In this document: positions 48,031 to 58,320 of the stretch, piece by piece
How the letters are laid out: each line of letters begins with the position of its first letter
Numbering within the stretch: the stretch's first letter is position 1
Source: Cepaea nemoralis
Lineage: Eukaryota; Mollusca; Gastropoda; Stylommatophora; Helicidae
Direction: 5' to 3'
NCBI GenBank assembly: GCA_014155875.1
Contig: JACEFZ010001343.1
Location: 186,001-250,000 of the forward strand
DNA length: 64,000 bases
The notes under the pieces: model-generated
Databases searched by the model: none
What the model was told of the DNA's origin: nothing
Seen by the model: the letters and a program-made list of their open reading frames with translations, nothing else
Translations under genes and position numbers: made by a program

Positions 48031-48355
48031 TATTCTCGTGGTTGTTAAGGTTTCTTGGCAAGTTTTGCAGAAGGTAGTTTGCCATTGCTTTCCTTCTGGG
48101 CAGTGACTGTACTAGTCGGTGGCCATAGCCTCTACTGATGAGATCATCTGCCTATCGCCACAGAGTGCAGACCATAACCAACAACAATCTGTCGGCTGCT
48201 CTCACACTCCATCCACCACCTGCTTCCATGGCTTCACGTAACCCTGATGGGGAGGCTAAACGGGTATTCTACCTTGCCCAAGGGCGTCCTGTAGACTAAC
48301 AAAGGAAGTGTCTTACATCTCCTTTGATAGGGGGGTACGCCTACCCCGCTAACCG
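48031..48355 (-). repeat. 325-bp repeat E with RTE-like core
   Basis: The same sequence is at 63,491-63,824, also joined to the RTE-like LINE and in the same orientation. On the minus strand it starts GGTTAGCGGGGTAGG and near its 3' end has CAGAAGGAAAGCAATGGCAA, ACTTGCCAAGAAACC. This core is shared with SINE family C. Confidence 0.85.
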
Positions 48356-48465
48356 AATTATATAAAACAGAAGGACTGAAATAGTATGAATGAATCATCA
48401 ATGTGGATCTCATGAAGAGAACTAGACAACTACCAGTGAACCAAGAGGTGAAGACAAGATGCTGA

Positions 48466-48650
48466 CACTGAGATAGGACATACACTGAGATAGGACATAC
48501 ACTGAGATAGGACATACACTGAGACAGGACATACACTGAGATAGGACATACACTGAGATAGGACATACACTGAGATAGGACATACACTGAGATAGGACAT
48601 ACACTGAGATAGGACATACACTGAGATAGGACATACACTGAGAAAATCTG
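48466..48650. repeat. 18-bp minisatellite
   Basis: Ten copies of CTGAGATAGGACATACAC, nearly identical. The SYLSVCPISVY frames are artefacts of an 18-bp period. Confidence 0.97.
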
Positions 48651-48654
48651 AGAA

Positions 48655-48870
48655 TAGTATAACTAGAAAAGTCACAGTCTGGGACCCACAAGGGAAAAGA
48701 AATAGAGGAAAACCTAAAAACCCACGGAGAAAAGAAGTACACACAGAAATGAATACATGGGGAGGACATGGATAGGGATGTCAGGGATAGGACCACTTGG
48801 AGTGAGTTAGCTGAGAGCCTGCAACTCAATGGGCAATACAGGGAAGAAGAAGAGTATTTGTAAAATAATA
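48655..48870 (+). pseudogene. LINE ORF2 C-terminus with GAAGAAG tail
   Basis: Reads WDPQGKRNRGKPKNPRRKEV, then HTEMNTWGGHG, then DRTTWSELAESLQLNGQ. This matches the common ending GKRKRGRPKxTWRR...DRxxWRxxVxALC of LINE polymerases. Frameshifted once. Confidence 0.75.
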
Positions 48871-49104
48871 CCTTACAGTCAACTTTCATATTTTATCTCT
48901 CATTATTTTAATCTTTCTAACTGGTACTCTGTTCTGGGATAGCCTACAGCATCTTGACCACTCATGCGACTGACTAATTACACAGCCTATGAAGCTTAAT
49001 TAAAGCCTGTCGCCTATAGACTGCAGAAATTAAACTGTTTAAATCTATTTCAATAATAAACTCCCTTAAAATAAGTTTTATATGACTAATAAACTTTTTA
49101 TTTG

Positions 49105-49300
49105 AAAGTTGAGTTGAGTCCAAAACTGATATCACAGAACTCAGGACATTCTCACAGTGCTCCATCATCTACAACAGCCAGCAAAGAGTCCCAATACTAT
49201 CAGTACTTGTAGCAGTCTGATTATGTGTGTGTCTGACCTTTCCTCAGAGTTTTGAGTGCCTGCCAGATCCTCTGGTCTCTCCCTGCAGCATCATTCTCTC
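49105..49300 (-). pseudogene. I/Nimb-like LINE C-terminus with GTTGA-type tail
   Basis: Minus strand reads DQRIWQALKTLRKGQTHTQS, then WDSLLAVVDDGAL and ECPEFCDIS in other frames, ending in ACTCA repeats. Same domain as 30,165-30,365. Confidence 0.65.
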
Positions 49301-49499
49301 CAAGCCGTGATGATCTACCAAGTTTGTCTGCACTATACCACGATTACAAAGGGCTCCAACAGAGATACTAAAAGATGTTTGCTTAACTAAGAAAACACTG
49401 CTTGTAGAAAAAATTACAAGAATGGAAAGAACGCTTGAACAGCAGCAAGGAAATAAATGAGAATAACTATTTCATAGGAGAAATTCTAAAGGACAAAGA

Positions 49500-49665
49500 C
49501 TTTTTCTTCATCTTCTTCTGCGTTCATCCGGAGTTTTTTCCGGACGTGATTGCGTTGTGCCTGTTTACAGCAGAGCTGCGTTCTTGCACCATTAGGCCGA
49601 CACATCCGACTTCTGCGGGCATTTGTTGACCGGGTTAACCTTCCCGGCAAAGACTTTTTTATAGT
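49500..49665 (-). repeat. Unclassified retroposon-like fragment with GAAGAAGATGAA tail
   Basis: The minus strand encodes NARRSRMCRPNGARTQLCCK and ends MNAEEDEE, then a purine tail. It has the form of a truncated retroposon 3' end; I do not recognise the family. Confidence 0.4.
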
Positions 49666-49879
49666 AATGTCTACAAAATTCCCAATTGTTACATAAATCA
49701 CAATCAACATAGTTTAATACCACCTTAATATGAATGAGCACCTGGTGTCTGCCCATAGAGCAACAATGTGACATCTTCTAACACTAAATACTTAGCATCA
49801 ATAACATTTCCCCAACACAGAATTTTTGTAAACAAACACATTTTCTCAATAAGCCTATAAGGAGTCTCTTTTAACAAAC

Positions 49880-49965
49880 ATTTAACAAAATCATGTTCCA
49901 AACAAACATGTAAGTAATCAACTTCTAAGTTCCTAACAAACATGTAAGTAATCAACTTCTAAAAG
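49880..49965. repeat. Tandem duplication of 37 bp
   Basis: Two copies of ACAAACATGTAAGTAATCAA followed by CTTCTAA. Confidence 0.85.
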
Positions 49966-50006
49966 ATAAAACACTGTGTGCCCAAAGTGAAGTGAATATT
50001 TCTTAC

Positions 50007-50093
50007 CTGTATCAACCACACACCCACATACTTGTGTAAAGCATTCTTTCCCCATATAGTTATTAAGGCACATTTAGTAAGAAATCCTAGGTC
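50007..50093 (-). CDS. LPCAT3: LPCAT3-like exon 5 of those seen
   Basis: 29 codons, phase 0 both ends. Reads DLGFLTKCALITIWGKNALH, then KYVGVWLIQ; the family has IWGKFVLYKYVTCWLV here. A membrane-spanning segment. Acceptor ...GATATCCTCAG, donor CAG/GTAAGA. Confidence 0.9.
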
Positions 50094-50619
50094 CTGAGGA
50101 TATCAAACAGAAAAATATGCATGTAAAGATAGCCGCATGTCTTGGATAAACTAATCACACCTGATGGCAGGTACACCAAGAGGTGTCACAGGTGTGCTGA
50201 TTAGGGAAAGTAACATAAAAGGGATACTGACACAACAAAGAGTAGTTCCTACCAGCAGTCTGATCATGGTTAGGATTTTTTTTTTTTTTTTGGCGCTCGC
50301 TCACTTTGAACTCAAGCGGAGTCCATACACACTACTTCTAGTAGTGCTGGACTGAATTTTGTGTGTGGATTAGCTTTCCCTATTAACAGTGTCCCTCGCC
50401 ATCAGGTGATCCCACTCCAACTTCAGTGGTACTTGTAATTAACATCTCAAGTCAAGAACGGTAGGTCAATATTTTAGTCCAACTGTCTGGTGTAGGAGTT
50501 AAAACCCCTTACCTCGGCATCAGCACACTGGATGTTTAAGAACACGTGTTTTTATCCATTCAGCCATGCTGATTTACTCATGGTTAGGATGATCTCCCTC
50601 TTTGTTTCAAGCTCTCTCT

Positions 50620-50700
50620 CTCTCTCTTTCTCCTGATCTCTTTCTATCTCTTCTTCCCTCTCCTTCTCTCTCTTTCTTTCTTTCCCTTCTCTCTCACTCA
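50620..50700. repeat. CT-rich microsatellite
   Basis: About 80 bp of CTCT/CTTT repeats within an intron. Confidence 0.85.
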
Positions 50701-50939
50701 CATATATCAACTTCAAGTGCCTTACCAACTGACATGAGCGATCATTCTTCTCCGTATTTTGCGACCTCCAACAGCATGCATGAATTCATGTGCCCACACC
50801 ATTTTCTGTACCATGACAAAAGACTGTCAAGAATCTTCTCTCACTGTCTTCCTCTACCTTCCTTTCCTAAAACCTATCCAGATATCACCACATGTTCCAG
50901 CCTTTCTCTTTTCACACTGCCAAAAACAAAACAACTTAC

Positions 50940-51048
50940 ATGAAAACCGGGAGAGGTTAAATAGCTGTCAGGTATATACAGTGCTAACAACTGAAATATG
51001 GCTAGATAGAACACACCGACCGTCAACTTCTCCAGGCTGGGCCGGACG
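50940..51048 (-). CDS. LPCAT3: LPCAT3-like exon 4 of those seen
   Basis: 109 bp; first base completes a Ser codon, phase 0 out. Reads VRPSLEKLTVGVFYLAIFQL, then LALYIPDSYLTSPGFH; the family has ALKRLSLGLFYLVGYTLL. A transmembrane helix. Acceptor ...TTTAATTGCAG, donor CAT/GTAAGT. Confidence 0.9.
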
Positions 51049-51064
51049 CTGCAATTAAACAAAG

Positions 51065-51290
51065 TCACAGTGGTTATGTGAAGATTAGTGAATTAGCTTC
51101 CCAACACAAAGAACTGGGGGTTCAATTCCCAACAGTGGAAACAGTTTTGGTTTTAACTAGTCAGGGTCTGAGGCTAACCTCATGGCTACCAAAAATCCAT
51201 CTGAGAATGTACAGGAAGCCTGCAAGGCACTGATCATATAACTAGCCCCTTGTGTGCTTGCTTGGTCAAAGAAAACATGAGCCTAACATC
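51065..51290 (+). repeat. Probable tRNA-headed SINE, unclassified
   Basis: Opens CACAGTGGTTATGTGAAG (A-box-like) and GGGGGTTCAATTCCC (strong B box), followed by a non-coding body of about 150 bp. I see no clear second copy in the window. Confidence 0.5.
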
Positions 51291-51419
51291 ACACTTCCAA
51301 AGTATTTCAATGACATGTAAACAGGAATAAGAAAAGGTTCAATTGTATCTAGTTAGTAGCAGTGGTTAACGTGATTGTTCACCAAATCAGTGACAACAGT
51401 AGCCTGGGTTCCATTTTCT

Positions 51420-51890
51420 GTAGTAGTAGGATTTCTCTGGCCAGCCTCATACTTTTTATCATACTTTTCCATCTTATTCTTCTTCATTGTTATCATTCTT
51501 CTTCTCATCTCCTTCCTCTTACCCTTTTCCTTCAATTTTATCCTCCTCTTTCCATCTTCCTCATTTTGATACTTCTTCTTCTCGTCTCCTTTATCTCATC
51601 TTCTTTCTTCATTCTTATGCTTCTTCTCCTCTCCACCTTATCCTCCTTCTTCAATTTTACCCTTCTTCTTCTCCATCTTATCCTTCTTGATTTTATTCTT
51701 CTTCTCCCCTTAATCCTTCCACTTTTTCCTCTTCTTATTTCCTCCTCCTTTTCTTCTTCTTCTTACTCCTACTCATTTTAATCTTGTTTCTTCTTCTCCC
51801 ATCTTCTTCCTGATCAAAATCATTTTTTTCTTCCTCCTTTTCTTCTTCTTCTTCTTCTCCTAAACCCTTTCCTTTTTCCTATTCTCATCA
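51420..51890. repeat. Polypyrimidine low-complexity block
   Basis: About 470 bp almost entirely C/T on the plus strand (CTTCTT variants). Its frames are artefacts. Confidence 0.9.
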
Positions 51891-51959
51891 ATTGTTTTAG
51901 CATTATCTACACAAGAAGTGTTAATTTTTCTGCCGAATGTGGTTATTATTAAAATTACA

Positions 51960-52145
51960 TCGAGACTCCTAACAGCTTTGCGTGGATGTGCCTATATGGA
52001 CCAACATTCAGTCTGCAACGGACATAGGATAAACAGAAATTATGGAGCTGATGTACCCAATGGCAAACAGCTTTGTGTGTATGTGTCATCTACATGGACC
52101 AACATTCAATCTGCAACTGACAAAGGATAAACAGAAATTATGTAA
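51960..52145. repeat. Tandem duplication of about 95 bp
   Basis: Two copies containing AACAGCTTTGYGTG, ATGGACCAACATTCA, CTGCAAC and GGATAAACAGAAATTATG. Confidence 0.85.
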
Positions 52146-52669
52146 CTAATGTACTCAAAGACTATATTTTGAAGACCATTGTGCTGTTATAATAGCAATA
52201 AACATCATAATGGTGGTGTTTGTCCATTCATTTCATCCAGTGGGGTTGAATGTATGGAGCCGTGAATTCTAAGATGGTTGGTAAGGCCTATTTTGGCTTG
52301 AAATGTTCAATGACAATAAAGAATGCTTGACGTTCCAGCAGGGGGATCTTCTGCAGTGGTTTTTTTTCTCCAGCTTTTTTTCACAGCTCTTGCGGTCCTG
52401 CTTGCTTCACAAGTGACTACACCCTTGCATAGTGATGTACGCCACGAATTTAAATCTTTGGCAGCAGTCTTCAAGTGTCATGATCAATTCCAAAAGCTTT
52501 TAGTGAGATCTTCATAATATTGTATAACTCAAATGCACACCCTCATGTGAGCATACTTTTGTGCTTGTGTGACTTTGAAAGTGTTACCGTGTGTATGCAC
52601 GTGTCTATGCACATGATTGTGTAGGTTTGTACTTGTGTATTTGTGTGTTACTTTTCTTGTCTCTGTACT

Positions 52670-52785
52670 AGTGTCGCCAGTCGCTACACGCTGAGGGAGA
52701 TACCAAGGAGAGGATCTCAGCACTTATGGACTAATAGTTTGATGTGCAAGGAGGATGATCTGTTGACTGACTGACTAACATGTCT
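52670..52785 (+). repeat. I/Nimb-like LINE 3' end with (GACT)n tail
   Basis: Reads SRYTLREIPRRGSQHLWTNS, then FDVQGG, followed by GACT repeats ending GACTAAC. It is nearly the C-terminus of the frame at 53,311-54,348, whose own tail is ACTA repeats. Confidence 0.8.
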
Positions 52786-53279
52786 TTATATGCATGATTG
52801 CAAGGTGTGTACACGTGTCTATCTGTGTGTATTACTGCTGAATGTGTGTGCATGTGCACTTTAAATTTCCCCAATTAACTTAATGGTTAGATTTATTTCC
52901 AAGTAATTCAGAAAAGTTGATTCTAAATAAATTAACAAAGATGCACAAGTTTAGTTTGAAATAATTTAGCTTCAATGAAGGGGGGAAAAAAATACTATAA
53001 TGTAAATGTTTATAATATAATAAGAAGCTCTTAATTCTGAGATATATCAATTGGTCATGCCTTGAAGTACACTTGATCCTCCTGTCAGTATTTGGAGGTG
53101 ACAGGTTCAATCATAGCTTTCAATTTGTATGTTGTCTAGTGTCTACTTCTTTCTTCTACTTCTGTTGAGCGCCACACACTATATGTGTGTTTATTTATGA
53201 TCTGTAACCGTCAGCAAATGTTGCAGGTGATCATTCACTAGCACACTGGTTGAAATCAAGTCAGATTCATCCCCTCATA

Positions 53280-54348
53280 GTTAGTTAGTTAGTTAGTCGA
53301 CAGATCATCCTCATTGCACATCGAACCATTCAGTCCATAAGTGCTCGGATCCCCTCCTCAGCAAATCCCGCAACGTGTAGCGGCTAACGACGCCAGTTCT
53401 GTGTTGGTTTATCAATCTTCTTTGGCTTCCTGTGTAGTGTTCTTGTTTGGCCACCCCTCTTTTAATTTGCTGCTCTCGCAGTCTGGCCATTGTTGTAGAT
53501 TCACAGTCATCACTTGGTTTTCGCAAAAGTCTTACTTCTCGTAGAGCATTCAGAATGTCGGCCTGGTCCATGGCGCGTCCGCCCTCCACAGTAGCCTCAC
53601 CTGCGAGCTTGTCAGCCCGCTCATTTCCTTGTACTCCCGCATGCCCTGGCACAAAGATGAAACTAATCTTTGCCAGTCGAGACCGCTCCAGAGGCAGCAA
53701 CCATTCTCTTCGGATCGACCCCTCCTCTATCCTCTTGATCATGTTCATTGAGTCGCTGAGGAAACAAGCCCTAGTGAATGTCTGTGTCTCGAGCCATGTT
53801 ATTGCTTTACTTACTGCCATGACTTCCATGGTCAGCCTACTTGTGGTTTCAGTGAAAGCACCAGAGTCCTCCTTCACAATTCTCCCTCCGGCCCGAGCTG
53901 TAAAGGCCCATGAGCTTCTCACATGTCGGACGACCGACCCATCTGTGTAGATGACCGCGTCACCGTCTAGCGAATTCTCGAAAATCAACGCTTGTACTTC
54001 AGCCTCAACAGCAGCCGGATTTTCTTGTCTGCATTTTCTATCTAGTTGGATGCAAACTGAAAAGGATGTGCAGAAGTCTGTTGGCACTTGCACCCACTCC
54101 TCGCCAGGTTCTAAGTCCTCAAGTGAACACACCTGTTGAAGAATGTCTTCGGCTTGACCCATCCACGACCGTCCTCTTTTTAACCTGCTGCCCTTCACCT
54201 TCCTAATTTCACTATGCAGTGGATGTTGTGTGTTTGCGTTAATTCTGAGGTAGGCGCATGCCCTGCAACCTTGTATTCTCTCTTCAATGGTTGGAAAATC
54301 AAGAAGGTAGCGCATCGCCCTGCGCTCATATCCTTCATATCCCCTCAT
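53280..54348 (-). pseudogene. I/Nimb-like LINE ORF2 C-terminal half with RNase H
   Basis: A 345-codon open frame (54,348-53,311), 5' truncated, tail of AACT repeats at 53,279-53,298. The RNase H domain is complete: YTDGS (first Asp), LTMEVMAVSKAI (Glu), FLSDSMN (Asp) and VPGHAGVQGNERADKLAG (His and last Asp). After it comes a linker and the C-terminal VSRYTLRDLLRRGSEHLWTE motif. In I-group LINEs this domain removes RNA from hybrids made by target-primed reverse transcription. There are no internal stops, so it is young or the break lies upstream. No RT is seen beyond 54,348, where a separate hAT element begins about 95 bp further on. Confidence 0.9.
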
Positions 54349-54443
54349 ATCCTTGCTGAAACCCTACTTATATCCTAACTGAAGCATCCTTAAATATGCC
54401 GCTTCATTCGTCACTGAATCTTCAATATCATCACCATCTAGAG

Positions 54444-55521
54444 CAGAGGTGTCAAACTCAATTGCTCAGCGGGCCACAACTCAAATCACATGTTAGGTTG
54501 CGGGACGAACAGGATAAACATTCAACAAGCCGAAAATTAAACTTTTTTAAAACATTAATATAGATTAAAACAGAAAAAAGAGCTGTGCAGTGTCAGTTGT
54601 GTCATTACTTTCATCGACAGCAAGGAAGAATGCAACAGTCTTTGCCTTTTTCGATCAGCTATGTTTTCACATCAGTGGCCATCTCAAAAATCTGATCAGC
54701 AACCGTATTTCTCCAAAGGCTTACCTTGCGAACATCTGCTTTTTGTCTGAACACAAGACGTCACACACTTTCATCATGCAGCGCTTCAGAAACTCTCCTT
54801 CTGTAAACGGTCGGTCTGATTTTGCTTTCACAGCAGCCTCAGTTTGTGATTTTGCTTTGGTGAAAAACATCTGCTGTGATGTTAGATGCCTCTTCAATTC
54901 TTCTACCTTCTGTAGCTTCTGCTCTGCATTCAGGCTGTTTAACTTGTCATGATGTTTAGTCTCGTAGCGCCGTCTCAGATTATATTCTTTGATCACAGCC
55001 ACATGATCTCCACAAATTAGACACACAGGTTTACCGCCAATATCAGTAAACATATATTCAGCCTCCCACGGCTTTGAAAGGCTCTATTTTCAGAATCAAC
55101 TTTTCTCTTGGTAATTTTAAAGGCTAGCTTTGATTTAAAAAAGAGTGTGCATCTACCGACAGACGCTTGATTGATATCAGGTTAGCCGTGGTGGGTAAAG
55201 GTGATGTAATTGTTATGCGCCAATCCGAAATGAGCAACTGAACATTGCTAGGTCACTATAACGACGACCATCCACTCACTACACTACTTTTATTTTCGCT
55301 TATTCTGATCGAAGCGAGAACGCTCCCAGGTAGTCTATCATTCAGCAAGGCTGCTATTTAGGGAATTTGATTTGCATTTATATCGTGGCCATTAAAAAAT
55401 ATTTTTGCCTAAAATTCTCTCTCAGACCGTATATATTTGTATGTTGGTTAAGACCACTCGGGCTGATAAGATTGTAATCCGGGCCTGGTGTGGCCCACAG
55501 GCCTTGAGTTTAACACATGTG
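54444..55521 (-). mobile_element. hAT element, 1,078 bp, non-autonomous
   Basis: Bounded by exact 8-bp target duplications ATCTAGAG (54,436-54,443 and 55,522-55,529). Terminal inverted repeats: left CAGAGGTGTCAAACTCAA, right inverted CACATGTGTTAAACTCAA. It contains only the N-terminal part of a transposase on the minus strand. An 8-bp target duplication with CAGAGG-type ends is the hAT signature. Confidence 0.95.
54590..55053 (-). pseudogene. hAT transposase N-terminal part (zinc finger type)
   Basis: The frame 55,053-54,721 begins MFTDIGGKPVCLICGDHVAV, with CX2C and then H...H of a BED-like finger (YETKHHD), followed by QKVEELKRHLTSQQMFFTKA and FTEGEFLKRCMMKVCDVLCS. After a frameshift, similarity continues to about 54,590. 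It is the same type as the hAT-derived part of vertebrate GTF2IRD2 and FAM200/ZBED5-like proteins. The catalytic RNase H-fold and dimerisation regions are absent, so it cannot transpose itself. Confidence 0.85.
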
Positions 55522-55988
55522 ATCTAGAGTCTGAATATACGACCACTAGGTCTGCAAGCAAATGTGTTAGCCACTGCGAAAACACACCTCCCATCATCCA
55601 TCTGTGAACTAAACATATTATTTTTCAATAATTTATATTGTCATTCTCCCTCTCTATTTCTGGCCCATTCTCTCTTCCTCCTTCCATCTTCCCCTCTCCT
55701 CCTTATATGTGCACACTAGTGGTGTAGCTAGGCTGAATTCAGGGCCAAAATCACATCACCTGAGTGCAGATGGGGACACTGTGCTGTGTCCTAATTTTGA
55801 AAAGTGGTGCCTAGTTCACTTGTGCTGTAAAAATCATCCTGGATGATGTTATGTGTGTTATTGCACGATTTTACATGCTCGCTCCTCCTAACGATACAAC
55901 CTGGCTACCCCACTGGTGTGCATCTATGTTCTCATCAGTAGAGGGTGACCTAAAGGATAACAACAGAATTCAGGTGACATTGACAAAC

Positions 55989-56062
55989 CTATTGGGTGCT
56001 CCTCCAGTCTTCTTGTCCAAGTATTCTCCATTCACAAAATTTAAGTACCGTTTCAAGGAAAA
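55989..56062 (-). CDS. LPCAT3: LPCAT3-like exon 3 of those seen
   Basis: 74 bp, phase 0 in, phase 2 out. Reads FSLKRYLNFVNGEYLDKKTG, then GAPN; the family has FSMNHYMKLVQGEL...IPNS. Acceptor ...GTTATTTCAG, donor AATAG/GTTTGT. Short and by itself weak, but it fits exactly between exons 2 and 4. Confidence 0.85.
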
Positions 56063-56154
56063 CTGAAATAACAAAAACCAGGGGGAAAACAAATATTGGT
56101 AATACAAATATTGATAAAAAATACAAATGTAAACAAATATTGGTAATGGTAATA

Positions 56155-56390
56155 TAGCCAGCTCGGTGTGAATGCAATTCGTAATCCTGCATACCGCGTT
56201 CGAAACACAACTTACGGAGATTTGGAAGCAAACCGCCTTCCGTTGGTGTTTCCATACAATGGTATGAGTGACGTCAGTTCAGAAATCAATGGCAAACTAC
56301 TGAACCACTTGCTCAGGATTCACAAACAGCCAAATAATGCTGGGGTTGATTGCTGCATCCTGTAAATGATATACAAAAAACTTTTCTTTA
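56155..56390 (+). repeat. SINE family C copy with tRNA-like head
   Basis: Head with GTAATCCTGCATACCGCGTT and CGAAACAC (B-box-like). Body with CAGAAATCAATGGCAAACTA, then AATGCTGGGGTTGATTGC and a CCTGTAAATGATAT end. Confidence 0.75.
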
Positions 56391-56499
56391 ATTACCAATA
56401 TATCATGCCACGGAGTAGAGAATCAATCTCTCCTAGGCTTTAGCATTTTCAATTTATAAATAAAATATTTTCTGCTGCATCAGCTTGCCCAAAGACAGA

Positions 56500-57157
56500 T
56501 TTTAGTTAAAATATGTGAATACACAGAATGTCCTCCTTGTCAACAAATTCATCAGACTATATTCACTACCTGTTGACAGATTTTACAGTTTAAATATGTG
56601 AACACACAGAATATCATCCTTGTCAACAAAGGAGTCAGACATGATATTCACTACCAGTGACTAGATTTTACAGTTTAAATATGTGAACACACAGAATATC
56701 ATCCTTGTCAACAAAGGAGTCAGACATGATATTCACTACCTGTTGACAGATTTTATAGTTTAAATATGTGAACACACAGAATATCATCCTTGTCAACAAA
56801 GGAGTCAAGACATGATATTCACTACCTGTCGACAGATTTTATAGTTTAAATATGTGAACACACAGAATATCATCCTTGTCAACAAAGGGTCAGACATTAT
56901 ATTCACTACCTGTGACAGATTTTATAGTTTAAATATGTGAACACACAGAATATCATCCTTGTCAACAAAGGAGTCAGACATGATATTCACTACCAGTGAC
57001 AGATTTTACAGTTTAAATATGTGAACACACAGAATATCATCCTTGTCAAAAAAGGAGTCAGACATGATATTCACTACCAGTGACAGATTTTACAGTTTAA
57101 ATACGTGAACACAGAACATCATCCTTGTCAACAAAGGAGTCAGGCATTATATCCACT
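56500..57157. repeat. Tandem array of about 85-bp units abutting and including a 5' splice site
   Basis: About seven and a half units containing AATATCATCCTTGTCAACAA, AGGAGTCAGACATGATATTC, ACTACCTGTTGACAG and TTTAAATATGTGAACACACA. The last unit runs into exon 57,160-57,267; its ACTACCTG is the exon's donor read antisense (CAG/GTAGT). Every unit therefore carries a CAG/GTAGTG donor-like site. Confidence 0.93.
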
Positions 57158-57159
57158 AC

Positions 57160-57267
57160 CTGTGGTCCCACTAGAACACCACCAAAGAAAAACGCGTGAC
57201 CCAGCATCTCAAGGTAGCCAGGTTTTTCTGACAGTGCTACATCTTTGTCTGCTGTCTTCTTTTTGCT
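57160..57267 (-). CDS. LPCAT3: LPCAT3-like exon 2 of those seen
   Basis: 36 codons, phase 0 both ends. Reads SKKKTADKDVALSEKPGYLE, then MLGHAFFFGGVLVGPQ; the family has a PSLLEVAGFSYFYGAFLVGPQ segment here. Acceptor ...ATATTCCTCAG, donor CAG/GTAGTG, which lies in the tandem array just downstream. Confidence 0.9.
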
Positions 57268-57389
57268 CTGAGGAATATAAAAACAGTACACATCAACAAA
57301 GTGAAACAATATCTCAAAACCCAGAACACGCAAGTTTTCTTTTTAGAAATGGATATCTGAAGATTGTCTGTTAAGCTGTGACAGCACAA

Positions 57390-57616
57390 TGGCACCGGCT
57401 CCGTGGTGGAGGAATTACGGACACAGTTTGTAATCCCGAATACCCGCATTCGAAACACAGCTGTGTTGGTTTTTTATTAACTGGTACATATGCCGGTCGT
57501 TCAGAAGGCAATGGCAAACTACTGAATGCAAACTTGCCCAGGAATCACGAACAGCCAAAAAATGCTGGGGTTGACTGCTATGTCCTGTAAAGGACATGCA
57601 ACTAACTTTTTTAAGC
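57390..57616 (+). repeat. SINE family C copy with tRNA-like head
   Basis: Head CTCCGTGGTGGAGGAATTAC (A-box region) and GCATTCGAAACAC (B box). Core GTCGTTCAGAAGGCAATGGC, AAACTACTGAATG, ACTTGCCCAGGAATC, and end ATGTCCTGTAAAGGACATGC. Confidence 0.8.
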
Positions 57617-57689
57617 ACGATGGGGAGAGGGGGGGGGGGGGAATATTTCAGGGGTAGTCTTGGTTTGATCCACATCAAGGCAGTCTCAA

Positions 57690-57840
57690 TTTTCTGATAA
57701 CTGACCTGGGGCTTCCAGGCCGACCCACATTACCATTACAATATGTTGGGAAGTAAAGGTGGCTACGTCACTCCTCGAGCGCCGTCTGGTCTATTCAAAT
57801 TTGGGTCAAGCTCCATGTGCCCAATGTGCCTTAGGTGTGT
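57690..57840 (+). repeat. SINE family B fragment
   Basis: Contains GGGGCTTCCAGGCCGACCC, a GGGAAGTAAAGGTGGCTACG block and CAAATTTGGGTCAAG, in common with other B copies. Confidence 0.5.
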
Positions 57841-57964
57841 ACAAGGGAACGTTATCTACTTTTTTTAAATACGTATTCCAGGTGCCACGGTAGGACAGTG
57901 GCTGGTATAATTGCTTACCAAACATCAGGCCTGGCACAATATCCCCAACAAGGTCCTACTTCTT

Positions 57965-58050
57965 ATATATATAGATGGATGGATGGATGGGTGGATGGAT
58001 GGATGGATGGATGGATGGATGGATGGGTGGATGGATGGATGAATGGAGGG
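57965..58050. repeat. (GATG)n microsatellite
   Basis: About 20 units of GATG with a few GGTG variants. Confidence 0.97.
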
Positions 58051-58084
58051 ATGGATAAATAAGGTAGATAGGAACATCGCTTAA

Positions 58085-58320
58085 AGTCGCTTAAAAGTCG
58101 ACAGGGTTCACTTCATTGCCCGGGCCCATATGGCTCAGTCTCTTTCAGCAGGGCGGAAAGCGTCACACAAAGCACAAACTCTGTAGCTCCAGCGACAACC
58201 CGCAGGAGTCTAAAAAAATGCACTCGTGAACCGAAGGACGTGGTCCGGAATCAAACCCACAACCTTCAGAGCCCGAGTCAGACGGCTTGACCACTTCACC
58301 ACGGAGACTCCCTAATAAGA
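58085..58320 (-). repeat. SINE family A copy with tRNA-like head
   Basis: Minus strand: CTCCGTGGTGAAGTGGTCAA, GGTTTGATTCCGG (B box), body with TCGCTGGAGCTACAGAGTT, and end AATGAAGTGAACCC. Confidence 0.8.

Noticed and set aside
53447..53950. 167-codon plus-strand frame
   Set aside because: It is antisense to the well-supported RNase H frame on the minus strand.
55093..55325. Alternative start of the last acyltransferase exon or hAT upstream frame as a gene
   Set aside because: The region is the 5' part of the hAT element with no coding similarity; the last acyltransferase exon is at 35,074-35,193 and its upstream in-frame codons (to 35,325) precede a good acceptor, so they are intron.
57835..58062. 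75-codon frame with Trp-Met-Asp-Gly repeats
   Set aside because: Translation of the GATG microsatellite.
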